Source of the DNA: Arcticibacter pallidicorallinus
GTDB lineage: Bacteria > Bacteroidota > Bacteroidia > Sphingobacteriales > Sphingobacteriaceae
DNA length: 64,000 bases
Direction: 5' to 3'
NCBI RefSeq assembly: GCF_003002875.1
Contig: NZ_PVTH01000005.1
Coordinates: 186,001 to 250,000, forward strand
Position 1 is the stretch's first letter. Each line of letters starts with the position of its first letter. The notes beneath the pieces are model-generated. The model had not been told where the DNA came from, made no database searches, and saw only the letters and a program-made list of their open reading frames with translations. The translations under genes were made by a program, and so were the position numbers. Below are positions 45,657-57,186 of the stretch, piece after piece.

Positions 45657-45707
45657 CCAAAAAATCCTTAAATTAGCCTCCAGTAAATCAGAAACGCGGT
45701 TTTTTTC
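45657..45707 (+). repeat. island end motif beside attR
   Basis: The stretch AAAATCCTTAAATTAGCCTC and the following CAGTAAATCAGAAACGCGG plus a T run align with the core of the 128-bp end modules (AAAATCCGTAAATTGTTCTC, GTAAGCTTGAAAGCGTG). About 20 bases then lead into the att core, as in the other copies. Confidence 0.5.
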
Positions 45708-45729
45708 AAATAAAAACATTCGAAGTCGT

Positions 45730-45814
45730 TGACTCTTAATCAGTGGGTCGAGAGTTCGAGCCTCTCCCAGGTCACTTGTAGAAAAAGCCCTTTTTGATAT
45801 CAAGAAGGGCTTTT
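45730..45814 (+). repeat. attR: 85-bp direct repeat of the tRNA-Lys 3' part
   Basis: It is identical over 85 bases to attL (18796-18880), including the anticodon loop, T-arm, acceptor 3' strand and terminator. Without a 5' half it is not a tRNA gene. It marks the right end of the island. Confidence 0.93.
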
Positions 45815-45923
45815 CTTTTGCCCCCTTTTTTATCTTTGAACACCAAAGACTCTTGTAGCAGCTCGAAAAGTTACTCGTACAAGTTTCTGAAAGTCCGTTT
45901 TAACATCCTACATGAGTTCGACT

Positions 45924-45962
45924 AAAAAAGCCCTCTGATCAGGTATTCCTGATCAGAGGGCT
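45924..45962 (-). terminator. terminator of the glycosidase gene group
   Basis: A perfect 15-bp stem (AGCCCTCTGATCAGG / CCTGATCAGAGGGCT) with a 4-base loop is followed on the minus strand by a run of T, 28 bp after the GH3 stop. Confidence 0.85.
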
Positions 45963-45989
45963 GAACCAAATTTGACTATTCTCTAAAGG

Positions 45990-48900
45990 CTATTTTAAAC
46001 CCGTATTGCTGATTCTGAAATAATCAAACGACACGTTAAATGGAGTACCTGGCTTGGTGGTGCTCTTATCGAAATAAAAGGTGCTGGTCATGCTTTGCGT
46101 CACCACTCCATCAGCAGCAATCAATCCGGCCTTAATATCCTTCAACATGATATCGGCAGTAGCCAGCTGGTTAAATTTAACACCATCTAAAGAATAATAA
46201 GCGGTATAGACACTGCCCTTTTTCTCCAACCTGAGACTTAAATCTTTATTGCCCGTGATCTCTTCCTTCAGATCGACCCACTTCATCGATTTAGCGATCC
46301 CGTTTTCCTCAATCAACAGATCTATTGATCCTGGCTGCACACCCGTTTGCCTGGTCGTTTTGATAACTGCCCGGAACATCAATTTCAGGAAATTATCGTC
46401 ATCCTGGTAAACCAGCAGTCCCGCATTTTCCGGCTGGGCAGGCGTTCTTGAAGCTACAAGCTTTGTTTCTATCATCCAATCGTTATTGGCACTTTGTAAC
46501 AGGATGTTTTTGGCGTTATTACTTGCTTCAGAAACGTCTCCCGGTTCTGTAGTGATGGTCAGTGCTCCGGGCTTGGCTGACAAGTTGCGAGTAGCGGGAT
46601 TCTCTCTTAACCATTGCCATTGTTTCCCTACCGAAGAAGCGTTAAACTCGTCGCTCACCGACGCCACATCAAAATTAATATAGTAAGAGTTTTTCTCGAA
46701 AGTAAGGTGATCGATGAAATTGACTACCGCGGTTCCCGGTATCCCCTTCGCCTGCTCTATATCTACGGAAATGTTCTTATCGGCAGCCGTAGCTTTAATT
46801 ACCGGGATAGCAGACTTTTTACTCATCAAATAGCTGTATGCACGCACATCGGCACTAAATCCGGGAATTGCCTTTCCGTTTACCGTAACAGATCCGGGCT
46901 TGAGGTTCGGCATTACCTTGACAGGATAACTGCCCGACAATTTTTTGCCATCATAACTTACTTCTGCAAAAATGGTGGCAACCCCCGGACGCACTGCACT
47001 TACCTTCCCGGTTGCGTCAACTGAAACCACCGCTGGATTGTTACTTTTATAAGTAATTTTTGCCCGGCTGAGATCTAAAAAGCTATCGTCAGACAAGCTT
47101 GCAGTAAGGCGGGAAAGAGCAGTGTTTCCAGGCGTCAAAACGATCTTATCCGAGCTTGCTACCACGGTCTTCAATACTGCCTTGTAGGTACCGGTCATGG
47201 TGGCCGCAACCTCCCCCCGTATATCTTTGGATGATGCCCCTATTTCGAATACATACTTACCCTGGTCAAAGGTGATTTTATCGTTCTCTGCATCCCAGAA
47301 CCAAAGGTCGGAAGCATCTACCTCAATGTGCACCGTTTTGGTCTGCCCTGCTGGGATGGTAACCCGTTTAAAACCTTTCAACCTCTTAATGGGGCGTTGT
47401 AGGGCCGCCGGACTTTCAGGTGTTTTCACATACAGTTGCACAATTTCATCCCCGTCTACCTTGCCTGAATTTTTAACATCGACCGAAACGGTTACTTTTT
47501 CCTTAGGCGTCATCGTATTTTTATTGATCTTAAAATTGCTGTAATCAAAGGTTGTATACGAAAGTCCGTAACCAAATTCATACGAAACATCTTTGTTGAA
47601 ATACAAATAGGTACGGCCATTTTTGCCTGCTCCACCCCTCAGTGTATAGTCATTGAAATCAGGAAGATCGTTAACCGATTTATACCAGGTTAGCGTTGAC
47701 TTTCCGCCGGGGTTAACTTCGCCAAACAGGATTTTCGCCATTGCGGCACCCTGCGCCTGACCGTTATACCCCGTAAAAATGACCCCTGGGATATTCGCGT
47801 TGTTTTTAATAGCTTCCACTTCTACCATCCCCATGGTTTGCATAACGACAATGGTATTCCGATTTGCAGCCGATATAGCCTTAATAAGCGCCATCTGGTT
47901 CCCTGGTAAGGCCAGAGAAAAACGGTCTGACTCTTCACGTCCGGTGCTCTGATCTGTACCCACAAAAATAATCGCCACATCGGCAGAGGCCGCCAGTTGA
48001 AGGGTCTGCTTATCCGTAGCAGGTGCCTCGGGCTCTTTAAAAACCAAATACACCTCTTGTGGACCATTTATGCCCAGGGTATTTACTTTTGCAGCCACCG
48101 TAATGTTCCTGCCGCCGAAAGGACTTCCACCGCCCGCCGGCGCTTTAGCCGCTACTGTTTGTGAGGCGATAATATTACCTGTTGGCGATCCTACCCTTGC
48201 TTCAATAACGCCGCCATCGTAGGCCACACTTAAGTTAAATCTCATGGAATCCAGTTCGCCTACGTTGATGTTGCCGTAAGATGTCCAATCGCCATTTTTA
48301 ATACCTCTTACAGACACGCGTCCGAACCTCGGCTCCGTGATGAGCCCTTTGGCCGCATTATCAAATTTAGTGGCGTCGTAGTCTTTTACTGTGCCACTTT
48401 TGGTGACCGTGGAAAAGCTATTTAGAGTAAAAAAATCATTTCTTCTTTCTGTATTTCCCCCTTCAGCGTGCATCACCTCGATATTGAGGCCCTTTTCCTT
48501 AACATAGTTCCGGATTCCTGCCAATGGTGTACTTTGCAAAGCGGGTTCTACCGGACCGGAGTAATCCCCCAGTTCGATCTTATTAGCCATTGGACCGAAT
48601 ACTGCGATTTTCCTGATGTTCGCCGGCTTAAGGGGCAAAGCTTTTTGCCCTGTCTTGGCAAGCTGATTGTTCTTCAACAGCACAGGAGTTTTAGTAGCAA
48701 TTTCCAGTGCCAGGTCATTGTGAGAAGGATCATTGATAATATCGGGCCGGATACCGGCGAAGGGAACTATATTCTGAGGATCAAACTCCCCCAACCTCAT
48801 GCGAATAGTAAACATATTGACAAGTGCCCTGTCGATATGAGCCTCATCGATCAGCCCTCTTTTTAAAGCCTCAATCGCGCTTACCTGGTACACATCACCA

Positions 48901-49808
48901 CAGTCACTATCCACACCCACAGTAAGACCCATAGCGGTGGCCTCCGCGCCATCTTTTGCATACTTGTGCCCTCCTATCATATCGGATATCGCACCACAAT
49001 CGCCTGTTATATAGCCGTCCATCCCGTAGGTGCGGCGGATGACAGAATCCACCAGAAACTCATGTGCCGACATAGGTGTGCCATTTACGGCTCCGTAGGC
49101 AGTCATCACAGAAGGCAGCTTATCTTTTTCAATCAACGCCTTGTAAGGTGGCAGATAGAACTCCCGCAAGTCCCGGTCGTCCATATCAGACGAGCCCGTA
49201 TGGCGGTTATATTCGGTATTGTTGGCCACAAAGTGCTTACCGCAAGGAACCGTTTTGAGGTATATTGGATCGTCCCCCATTAATCCTTGAATGAAGCCTC
49301 TGGAAATTTCCGATACCAGGAAGGGGTCCTCTCCAAAGGTTTCTGCGGTACGACCCCAACGAGGATCGCGGGCTGGTTCGATCACCGGCGACCAATATGT
49401 TAACGTAAAAATTCGTTCGTGATTAAAGCCGCGTGCCTCGTCGGCGATGACTTTAGTTTCACGTTTAATCAACTCCGGGTCCCAGGTACAGCCGACAGCC
49501 ACACTGTTCGGAAAAGATGTAGCCGTCATCCCACTATTATTATTCCGCCCCATCACGCCATGAAGTGCCTCGCCCCAGACGTCATATTTATTGACACCGA
49601 GACGCGGAATAGCCGGCATGGTATTGCCCAGCTGACTCATTTTTTCTTCCAGCGTCATTCTGGATACCAGGTCTGCCGCCCTTTCCTTGAAACTGTAAGC
49701 GGTATTGAGGTAAATTGGCTTTTCGGAACGCTGCTCATATGGAATAAAAGCCATAATGGCCGTTAGACAAAGCATTACAGCGAGGATCTTGGCAAAAAAA
49801 ATTTTCAT
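45990..49808 (-). CDS. glycoside hydrolase family 3 (beta-xylosidase/beta-glucosidase type), multidomain
   Basis: A secreted enzyme of 1272 residues. After a signal peptide (IFFAKILAVMLCLTAIMAF) comes the GH3 catalytic barrel with SPVIEPARDPRWGRTAETFG, VPCGKHFVAN and the nucleophile region YITGDCGAISDM (Asp270). The second GH3 domain, an FN3-like domain (VSVDVKNSGKVDGDEIVQLY), a BIG2-like Ig domain (VDATGKVSAVRPGVATIFAE) and a C-terminal jelly-roll like that of beta-xylosidases (NAGLLVYQDDDNFLKLMF) follow. It probably removes xylose, arabinose or glucose from oligosaccharides. ATG 49808 is used; the upstream part lacks features. Confidence 0.85.
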   Translation of the reverse strand: MKIFFAKILAVMLCLTAIMAFIPYEQRSEKPIYLNTAYSFKERAADLVSRMTLEEKMSQLGNTMPAIPRLGVNKYDVWGEALHGVMGRNNNSGMTATSFPNSVAVGCTWDPELIKRETKVIADEARGFNHERIFTLTYWSPVIEPARDPRWGRTAETFGEDPFLVSEISRGFIQGLMGDDPIYLKTVPCGKHFVANNTEYNRHTGSSDMDDRDLREFYLPPYKALIEKDKLPSVMTAYGAVNGTPMSAHEFLVDSVIRRTYGMDGYITGDCGAISDMIGGHKYAKDGAEATAMGLTVGVDSDCGDVYQVSAIEALKRGLIDEAHIDRALVNMFTIRMRLGEFDPQNIVPFAGIRPDIINDPSHNDLALEIATKTPVLLKNNQLAKTGQKALPLKPANIRKIAVFGPMANKIELGDYSGPVEPALQSTPLAGIRNYVKEKGLNIEVMHAEGGNTERRNDFFTLNSFSTVTKSGTVKDYDATKFDNAAKGLITEPRFGRVSVRGIKNGDWTSYGNINVGELDSMRFNLSVAYDGGVIEARVGSPTGNIIASQTVAAKAPAGGGSPFGGRNITVAAKVNTLGINGPQEVYLVFKEPEAPATDKQTLQLAASADVAIIFVGTDQSTGREESDRFSLALPGNQMALIKAISAANRNTIVVMQTMGMVEVEAIKNNANIPGVIFTGYNGQAQGAAMAKILFGEVNPGGKSTLTWYKSVNDLPDFNDYTLRGGAGKNGRTYLYFNKDVSYEFGYGLSYTTFDYSNFKINKNTMTPKEKVTVSVDVKNSGKVDGDEIVQLYVKTPESPAALQRPIKRLKGFKRVTIPAGQTKTVHIEVDASDLWFWDAENDKITFDQGKYVFEIGASSKDIRGEVAATMTGTYKAVLKTVVASSDKIVLTPGNTALSRLTASLSDDSFLDLSRAKITYKSNNPAVVSVDATGKVSAVRPGVATIFAEVSYDGKKLSGSYPVKVMPNLKPGSVTVNGKAIPGFSADVRAYSYLMSKKSAIPVIKATAADKNISVDIEQAKGIPGTAVVNFIDHLTFEKNSYYINFDVASVSDEFNASSVGKQWQWLRENPATRNLSAKPGALTITTEPGDVSEASNNAKNILLQSANNDWMIETKLVASRTPAQPENAGLLVYQDDDNFLKLMFRAVIKTTRQTGVQPGSIDLLIEENGIAKSMKWVDLKEEITGNKDLSLRLEKKGSVYTAYYSLDGVKFNQLATADIMLKDIKAGLIAADGVVTQSMTSTFYFDKSTTKPGTPFNVSFDYFRISNTGLK

Positions 49809-49867
49809 TGCGTGATGGTTTAGTTTATAAAAGGCGTTTAGACTACAAATAGGAAATAAATAACTTA

Positions 49868-52264
49868 TCACTTTTCCCTGACCAGGCGGACATAATAAAC
49901 CGCTCCCGCTGTACTGTTGGGAAGAGCCTGGAATTTAACCCGGACGTTTTCCTTCCCTTGAAGCATAGCATTGGGGATGGAATATTCAACGTCCTGAAAC
50001 TGCGACTGGTTCCATCGGTCAGTATTGTTTTCTGTTATTAACTTCTTATCGTCAATATAGATGTCAAACTTCCTTGTTCCCCATTCAGCACCCCAATACC
50101 GTACGTATAGTTTCAAATCTGTTTCAGAGTTAGTTACCAAATCATAACTAAAATAACCCTCGTTGCCAGCCTCGCGATACATTTCATCGAAATTATTGCC
50201 GGTCCGCGAGTTTTTACTTTGCATCTTATGGTCGGTTTCCGGCTGTTGTTCACCAGTGTTCACCTTATCAACGGTGCGTCTGTCGAGCGCCAATCTTTTT
50301 TCTTCAGTCTTTGAAAGAGAATCACTGTATCGCTCATACCTTCTCTCGTTTAGGGCCAGCCAGTAGATCATATACCGTGAATCGTGTATCTGATGAAAAG
50401 GTTCCAGTACCATGTTCTCCAGAGGGTTTTTCGTAGCCACATTTAACTTAAAATGCAAGGGCTTTCCTTCTACTGGCACCAGTTTGTCGCCGATATTTTC
50501 AATATTGTCGTCAATAATGATCGGGGCTTTGTCTATGGGTAGCATTTTACCTCCGGTATATTGATCGAAGCGTCCCTCTCCGGCAACCAGGCTTCCCATA
50601 TCTTCTGTCCCTGCTTTAGCACCAAGCAATATCGGACCGTGCATGATCGCGACATAGTCCGGCACGTCAGGCATACGTTCGATGGTATTTCTCATGGGCA
50701 AGACAAGCTCAACCCTGTCTCCCTTTTTCCACTCTCTGTTAATACTCACATAAGAAGAGGGTTGGGCAGAATAGTTAAAGGCTTTCCCGTTAATCAATAT
50801 TTTAAGCGCACCTTCTTTTACCCATCCGGGATACCTGACCAGCAGATTGAATTTTGCTTTACCTTTTGTAACCGTCAGCTTGGTTTGCTCTTCTAATGGA
50901 AAAGCAGTTTCCTGCTTAATCTCCACACCTTTTTCTTTCCAGCTAAGCTGTGAAGCCATAAAAAGGTTTAAGAAGAGCTTGTCGCCTGAATGCGAAAAAA
51001 CCATCTGGTTGTACTTCCCATGATTCTCCATTCCGGTACCTACGCAGCACCACATGGCCTTATTCGGTGCCGAGTATTTGCGGTGCTGACGTGGCCGGGC
51101 AGACGTGAAATAAACATAGCCGCCATGCTCCGGATGTTGAGTGGAACGGATGTGATTGAACGTAGCCCGCTCATAATAATCCATGTATTTCGCCTCCGGT
51201 TGCTCGCGGAACAAGTCTTCCGTTAACTTCAGCATGTTATAGGTATTGCAGGTCTCCGGTCCATCGGTAACCAGCAGATAGTCGAAAGCCGATGTTTCAC
51301 TGGGGAAATGTTCCCTGCGGCTGTTTCCACCAAATGCAAGCGAACGGTTTTGTGTAATGGTCTCCCATGAAAAGCTCGCCGCCTTCGCATACTGTTCGTC
51401 ACCGCTTAGTTCACCTACCCGGCCAAAACCAATAAATTTAGGAATCTGCGTGTTGGCGTGTCTATTGTCCAGATTATCAACTCCCTTCGACAAGGGGTCA
51501 AGGAATTGCCTGTGCGAATATCTTTTTGCAGCCATCAGATATTTGTTGTCCTTTGTCATCTGATAAGCATCGGCAAACATTTCATTCATTCCGCCATGCT
51601 CCATGTTCAGCATCCTTTCCATCTGCTCATCAGACAGGCCCGCGGTAATGTCGATACCCCAGTCGCAAAACTTAAGGAACATATCTTTCGCTTCCTTATT
51701 ATCAGCGTATAACCAGGCATCTCGCAAACCGGCATACATCTTATGTAAATTATAGAAAGGAGCCCATGCGGAATTATAGATACTTAAGTCGCCCTTCTTA
51801 AAGGCCGACCATAACCTGGCACTGTTCGGGAAACCGCCAACATAACCCCGCCCCCATTGTGTATTGTTTTTCGCATTAGCTTCCTGACATTCCCTGAGCT
51901 CCTTGATCATATACTCCATGCGCCTTTTACACTCGGCATTTCCGGTAGCGGCATAATTCATCGCCAGGGCCGACAGATAATGACCTCCGACGTGACCATC
52001 CAGACCATCCCAATTGGGATACGTTTCAGCTTTTTTGGGTAAACCAGCCTCTTTGCGGTAAGGTGCCAATAAACGGTCTACATCGTATTGCAATAACACT
52101 TTCAGGTTCAGGTCTCTGGCCCGTTTAAACGGGCCATCCAGAAGGCTTATATCACGTAAAGGGAACTGATCCTGGTATAGCTTCTCTTGAGAATTGCCTG
52201 TAAATGGAATCAGGCCTCCCATTAATACCGTTAGTATTAAACTCCTAAGGTTTATCGTCTTCAT
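49868..52264 (-). CDS. GH127 (DUF1680) beta-L-arabinofuranosidase-like enzyme
   Basis: A 798-residue secreted protein with signal peptide LILTVLMGGLIPFTGNSQ. The (alpha/alpha)6 domain begins LRDISLLDGPFKRARDLN. The zinc-thiolate active site is visible as ETCNTYNMLKLT and AMWCCVGTGMENHGKY, where the first Cys of CC is the nucleophile in GH127. A C-terminal beta region (DLKLYVRYWGAEW) resembles the added domain of Bacteroides members. GH127 cleaves beta-L-arabinofuranosides. It lies 59 bp upstream of the GH3 gene on the same strand. Confidence 0.88.
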   Translation of the reverse strand: MKTINLRSLILTVLMGGLIPFTGNSQEKLYQDQFPLRDISLLDGPFKRARDLNLKVLLQYDVDRLLAPYRKEAGLPKKAETYPNWDGLDGHVGGHYLSALAMNYAATGNAECKRRMEYMIKELRECQEANAKNNTQWGRGYVGGFPNSARLWSAFKKGDLSIYNSAWAPFYNLHKMYAGLRDAWLYADNKEAKDMFLKFCDWGIDITAGLSDEQMERMLNMEHGGMNEMFADAYQMTKDNKYLMAAKRYSHRQFLDPLSKGVDNLDNRHANTQIPKFIGFGRVGELSGDEQYAKAASFSWETITQNRSLAFGGNSRREHFPSETSAFDYLLVTDGPETCNTYNMLKLTEDLFREQPEAKYMDYYERATFNHIRSTQHPEHGGYVYFTSARPRQHRKYSAPNKAMWCCVGTGMENHGKYNQMVFSHSGDKLFLNLFMASQLSWKEKGVEIKQETAFPLEEQTKLTVTKGKAKFNLLVRYPGWVKEGALKILINGKAFNYSAQPSSYVSINREWKKGDRVELVLPMRNTIERMPDVPDYVAIMHGPILLGAKAGTEDMGSLVAGEGRFDQYTGGKMLPIDKAPIIIDDNIENIGDKLVPVEGKPLHFKLNVATKNPLENMVLEPFHQIHDSRYMIYWLALNERRYERYSDSLSKTEEKRLALDRRTVDKVNTGEQQPETDHKMQSKNSRTGNNFDEMYREAGNEGYFSYDLVTNSETDLKLYVRYWGAEWGTRKFDIYIDDKKLITENNTDRWNQSQFQDVEYSIPNAMLQGKENVRVKFQALPNSTAGAVYYVRLVREK

Positions 52265-52346
52265 AATTGGTCTTATGCAGTTTGACCGTAAACATACAAA
52301 TTCAGGTTTGAAATTTACTACTGAATACTGCGATCAACTAGAAAGG

Positions 52347-53432
52347 TTAGTCCTTCATTGTCGGTCCATAAACCACCAGCTTCCCATCTTTACGTACCTC
52401 CATTTTATCGATAAATACAAGTCTCTCATGTCCGGTAGCCTTTGTTCTTCCGTGATACACACATAACATGTCCTTTCCGTCAGGCGACATCGTAATGCTG
52501 TTATGGCCGGTGCCCGTAACCCTTCCGTTCTTCTGCAGTACCGGATTATTGGCAGCTTTAACGAAGGGACCCAGCGGCGACTTCGACGTCGCATAACCCA
52601 CCGCATAATTCTGTCCGTCAAAGTTATTGGCCGAGTACATCATATAATAGGTATCCTCCTTTTTGAAAATGAATGATCCCTCCGTCCAGCGGCGGTTCAC
52701 CTCCCTGGAGGTGACAGATCTGCTCTCCCACTCCGCGATATCCATTTTCACCGGTGGGCGCAACAGCAATACGGGCTCGCCGATAACACCGCTGAAATCA
52801 TTCTTCATCTCCACCCCGTAAACCCAGCTCTCTTCGATTTCTTTATACCATCCTTTTTTTCGCGCCCATTCCGAAACTTCGCTCTTTACCGGATGCTTGT
52901 AACAGCATCTCGAATAGTATAGATACGTCTTCCCGTTCTCAAACCAAACGTTCGCATCAATGATCGGATAGCCGGGATCAAATATGGGTTTATCCTGCAT
53001 GTCGACAAAAGGCCCTGTCGGCTTGTCGGCCACAGCTACACCAATCTTGAAGTTCTCTTCTTCCTTGGTGGGATTATGACGCCACTGCGCACTATAGAAC
53101 ATGTAATACTTACCATTCCGCTTGTAAACCTCGGGCGCCCAATAGGCCCCGGTTCCCCAGCCGTTTTTGTTATTACCAAAGTATACCTGACCTTCGTCCT
53201 TCCAGCTCTTGAGATCCGGAGAAGAGTACACCGAGAAACCGTCCTTTGCTCCGCCGCCCGTACCGTACATAAAATACATGTCCCCGTCTTTCAAAACAAA
53301 GGGGTCACCAAAGGCAATGGAAAGAGGATTTGAGTAGGTCGACCCCGCTCCGACAGCAGCGCCCTGTTGTGCCCTGGCAGTATTCGCTGTCATACATGAT
53401 ACAACGAGCAGGGTCATTAAAATTTTTTTCAT
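52347..53432 (-). CDS. GH43 family glycosidase
   Basis: A 361-residue secreted five-bladed propeller enzyme. Signal peptide MKKILMTLLVVSCMTANTARA is followed by YSNPLSIAFGDPFVLKDGDM, which contains the catalytic base Asp (GDPFVL). The second Asp lies in PIIDANVWFENGKTYLYYSR, and the acid Glu is in NRRWTEGSFIFKKEDTYYMM. The late TGHNSITMSPDGKD block completes the pattern. GH43 enzymes act as arabinofuranosidases or xylosidases. ATG 53432 is preferred to an upstream TTG. It precedes the GH127 gene by 82 bp. Confidence 0.88.
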   Translation of the reverse strand: MKKILMTLLVVSCMTANTARAQQGAAVGAGSTYSNPLSIAFGDPFVLKDGDMYFMYGTGGGAKDGFSVYSSPDLKSWKDEGQVYFGNNKNGWGTGAYWAPEVYKRNGKYYMFYSAQWRHNPTKEEENFKIGVAVADKPTGPFVDMQDKPIFDPGYPIIDANVWFENGKTYLYYSRCCYKHPVKSEVSEWARKKGWYKEIEESWVYGVEMKNDFSGVIGEPVLLLRPPVKMDIAEWESRSVTSREVNRRWTEGSFIFKKEDTYYMMYSANNFDGQNYAVGYATSKSPLGPFVKAANNPVLQKNGRVTGTGHNSITMSPDGKDMLCVYHGRTKATGHERLVFIDKMEVRKDGKLVVYGPTMKD

Positions 53433-53651
53433 AACAGGCAATTTGGGTTAGTGCAACACAAAGTTAAGATTCGGAACGTCAACAGGCTAACAAGAATGTG
53501 TCAGATGATATAACTTTTGTTGCACGGAAACTTGCCTTCAAGTTAAATGGGCTTACCACAAACTGCACAATAACCTAACAGAAGCAGTACAACAGAGAGC
53601 ATTACGTGATTAAGGGGCTATTTTCAGTCTTGGTTTTCTTAATTTGAAGAC

Positions 53652-54770
53652 ATGAAAATACCCAGACTCGAAACACTCGACGTGCTCAGAGGATTTGCGC
53701 TTTTGGGAATTTTTATAACCCATCTGTTCTCAGTCGTACTATATGAACATGAAGGTTACCCGCCAAAGGTCAACGCCATGATCAACATCACCTATCTGAA
53801 TCTGCTGTCCAACAAGTTCTTTACCATCTTTTCATTCTTGTTCGGGCTCAGCTTTCATATACAATTTCAAAATTCCCTGGGGCGGAGATCCAACTTTGTC
53901 CAACCCTACATCTGGCGCCTCGCAATCTTATTTGTTATCGGTAGCCTCCATTTTCTTTTCTACGTAGGCGATATCCTGCAGGCATATGCTTTACTGGGTC
54001 TACTGCTACTCAGCAGCAGGAATCTAAAAGAAAAAACCCTTCTCCTTTTAAGCTTGCTTTTCTTTTTGCTCAGTATCGTTATTCCGGCACTCGGTATTAC
54101 CCGAGACTTCGATATAGAAACGAGCATCCTTACCAGGATCTTCAATGCAAAGATCGTCGATAAATACAACTGGTATTTGTTTACCGACGGACGACTCTAC
54201 GTCATTGCAACTTTCTTCTATCTCGGGTTTTATGTCGGGAAGATAAACTACTTCCTGGACGTGAAGCTCAGAGACCTGAAGAGACTGCTTCTCATCAGTA
54301 TCACATTGGCCACGATCAGCACCGGTGTTCTGGCTACTATTTATCTTACGGGTGCAAGAAGAAATCCTGAACTGAGTAACATCGATCTTTTTATTACGAT
54401 TGCAACCCGGTTTCAGCAGATCTCCCTCACATTTACTTATATCGCGATTATCGTGATGCTACATAAATTCAGTTCACAGCGGTTCCTGAACTTCCTTATT
54501 CCCATCGGGAAAATGGGACTTACCTTCTACATATTGCAATCGCTCTACATCTATATGATCCACGATTGGCTGGCCGCAAATGGATTATTGTGGGCACTTA
54601 CCGTCGGCATCGGCAGCTTCATACTCCTGAGCCCAATATGCGCTATCTGGATGTCGAAGTTTAAATCCGGTCCTTTAGAATGGATCTGGAAAAAATCCAC
54701 AGACGTCGCTGTTAAGGTTACCGCAATTAAACAAGAAAGCGGCCCACAAAAAGTGGAACCGCTCTCCTAA
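53652..54770 (+). CDS. DUF418 (YeiB-like) membrane protein
   Basis: A 372-residue polytopic protein beginning RLETLDVLRGFALLGIFITH, the HGT signature of the DUF418/YeiB family (RxxxLDxLRGFALLGI). It has about ten membrane helices and ends in a C-terminal DUF418 block (SPICAIWMSKFKSGPLEWIW). Members are possible transporters or acyltransferase-like proteins, with no settled role. It is on the opposite strand between GH43 and GH97 and need not belong to the sugar locus. Confidence 0.8.
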   Translation: MKIPRLETLDVLRGFALLGIFITHLFSVVLYEHEGYPPKVNAMINITYLNLLSNKFFTIFSFLFGLSFHIQFQNSLGRRSNFVQPYIWRLAILFVIGSLHFLFYVGDILQAYALLGLLLLSSRNLKEKTLLLLSLLFFLLSIVIPALGITRDFDIETSILTRIFNAKIVDKYNWYLFTDGRLYVIATFFYLGFYVGKINYFLDVKLRDLKRLLLISITLATISTGVLATIYLTGARRNPELSNIDLFITIATRFQQISLTFTYIAIIVMLHKFSSQRFLNFLIPIGKMGLTFYILQSLYIYMIHDWLAANGLLWALTVGIGSFILLSPICAIWMSKFKSGPLEWIWKKSTDVAVKVTAIKQESGPQKVEPLS

Positions 54771-54806
54771 TCAAAAACATTGCTAAACCCTGGCTTAAAT
54801 GTACTT

Positions 54807-57005
<2,199 letters not shown>

Positions 57006-57186
57006 TTATAGATTATAATAAATAGCAGTTTTTTACGGTAACGTTCCCGAAACGCTAAAATAGCTCTAATCAACCAATATTCAATGCATTTTTGAAATAT
57101 TACTTTATCTCAAGCATCTTTCAATCATCAACATTCTGTAGCCACATTATTGTAAATTTGCTTCTCCAGCAAATGAATAACCGAAC

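Noticed and set aside
45730-45802. A second tRNA-Lys gene
   Set aside because: The sequence before the anticodon stem does not form an acceptor strand or D-arm; it is the attR copy.
19025-45814. An integrative conjugative element
   Set aside because: No relaxase, coupling protein or tra genes are seen in the island; at most it is mobilised by others or by integrase alone.
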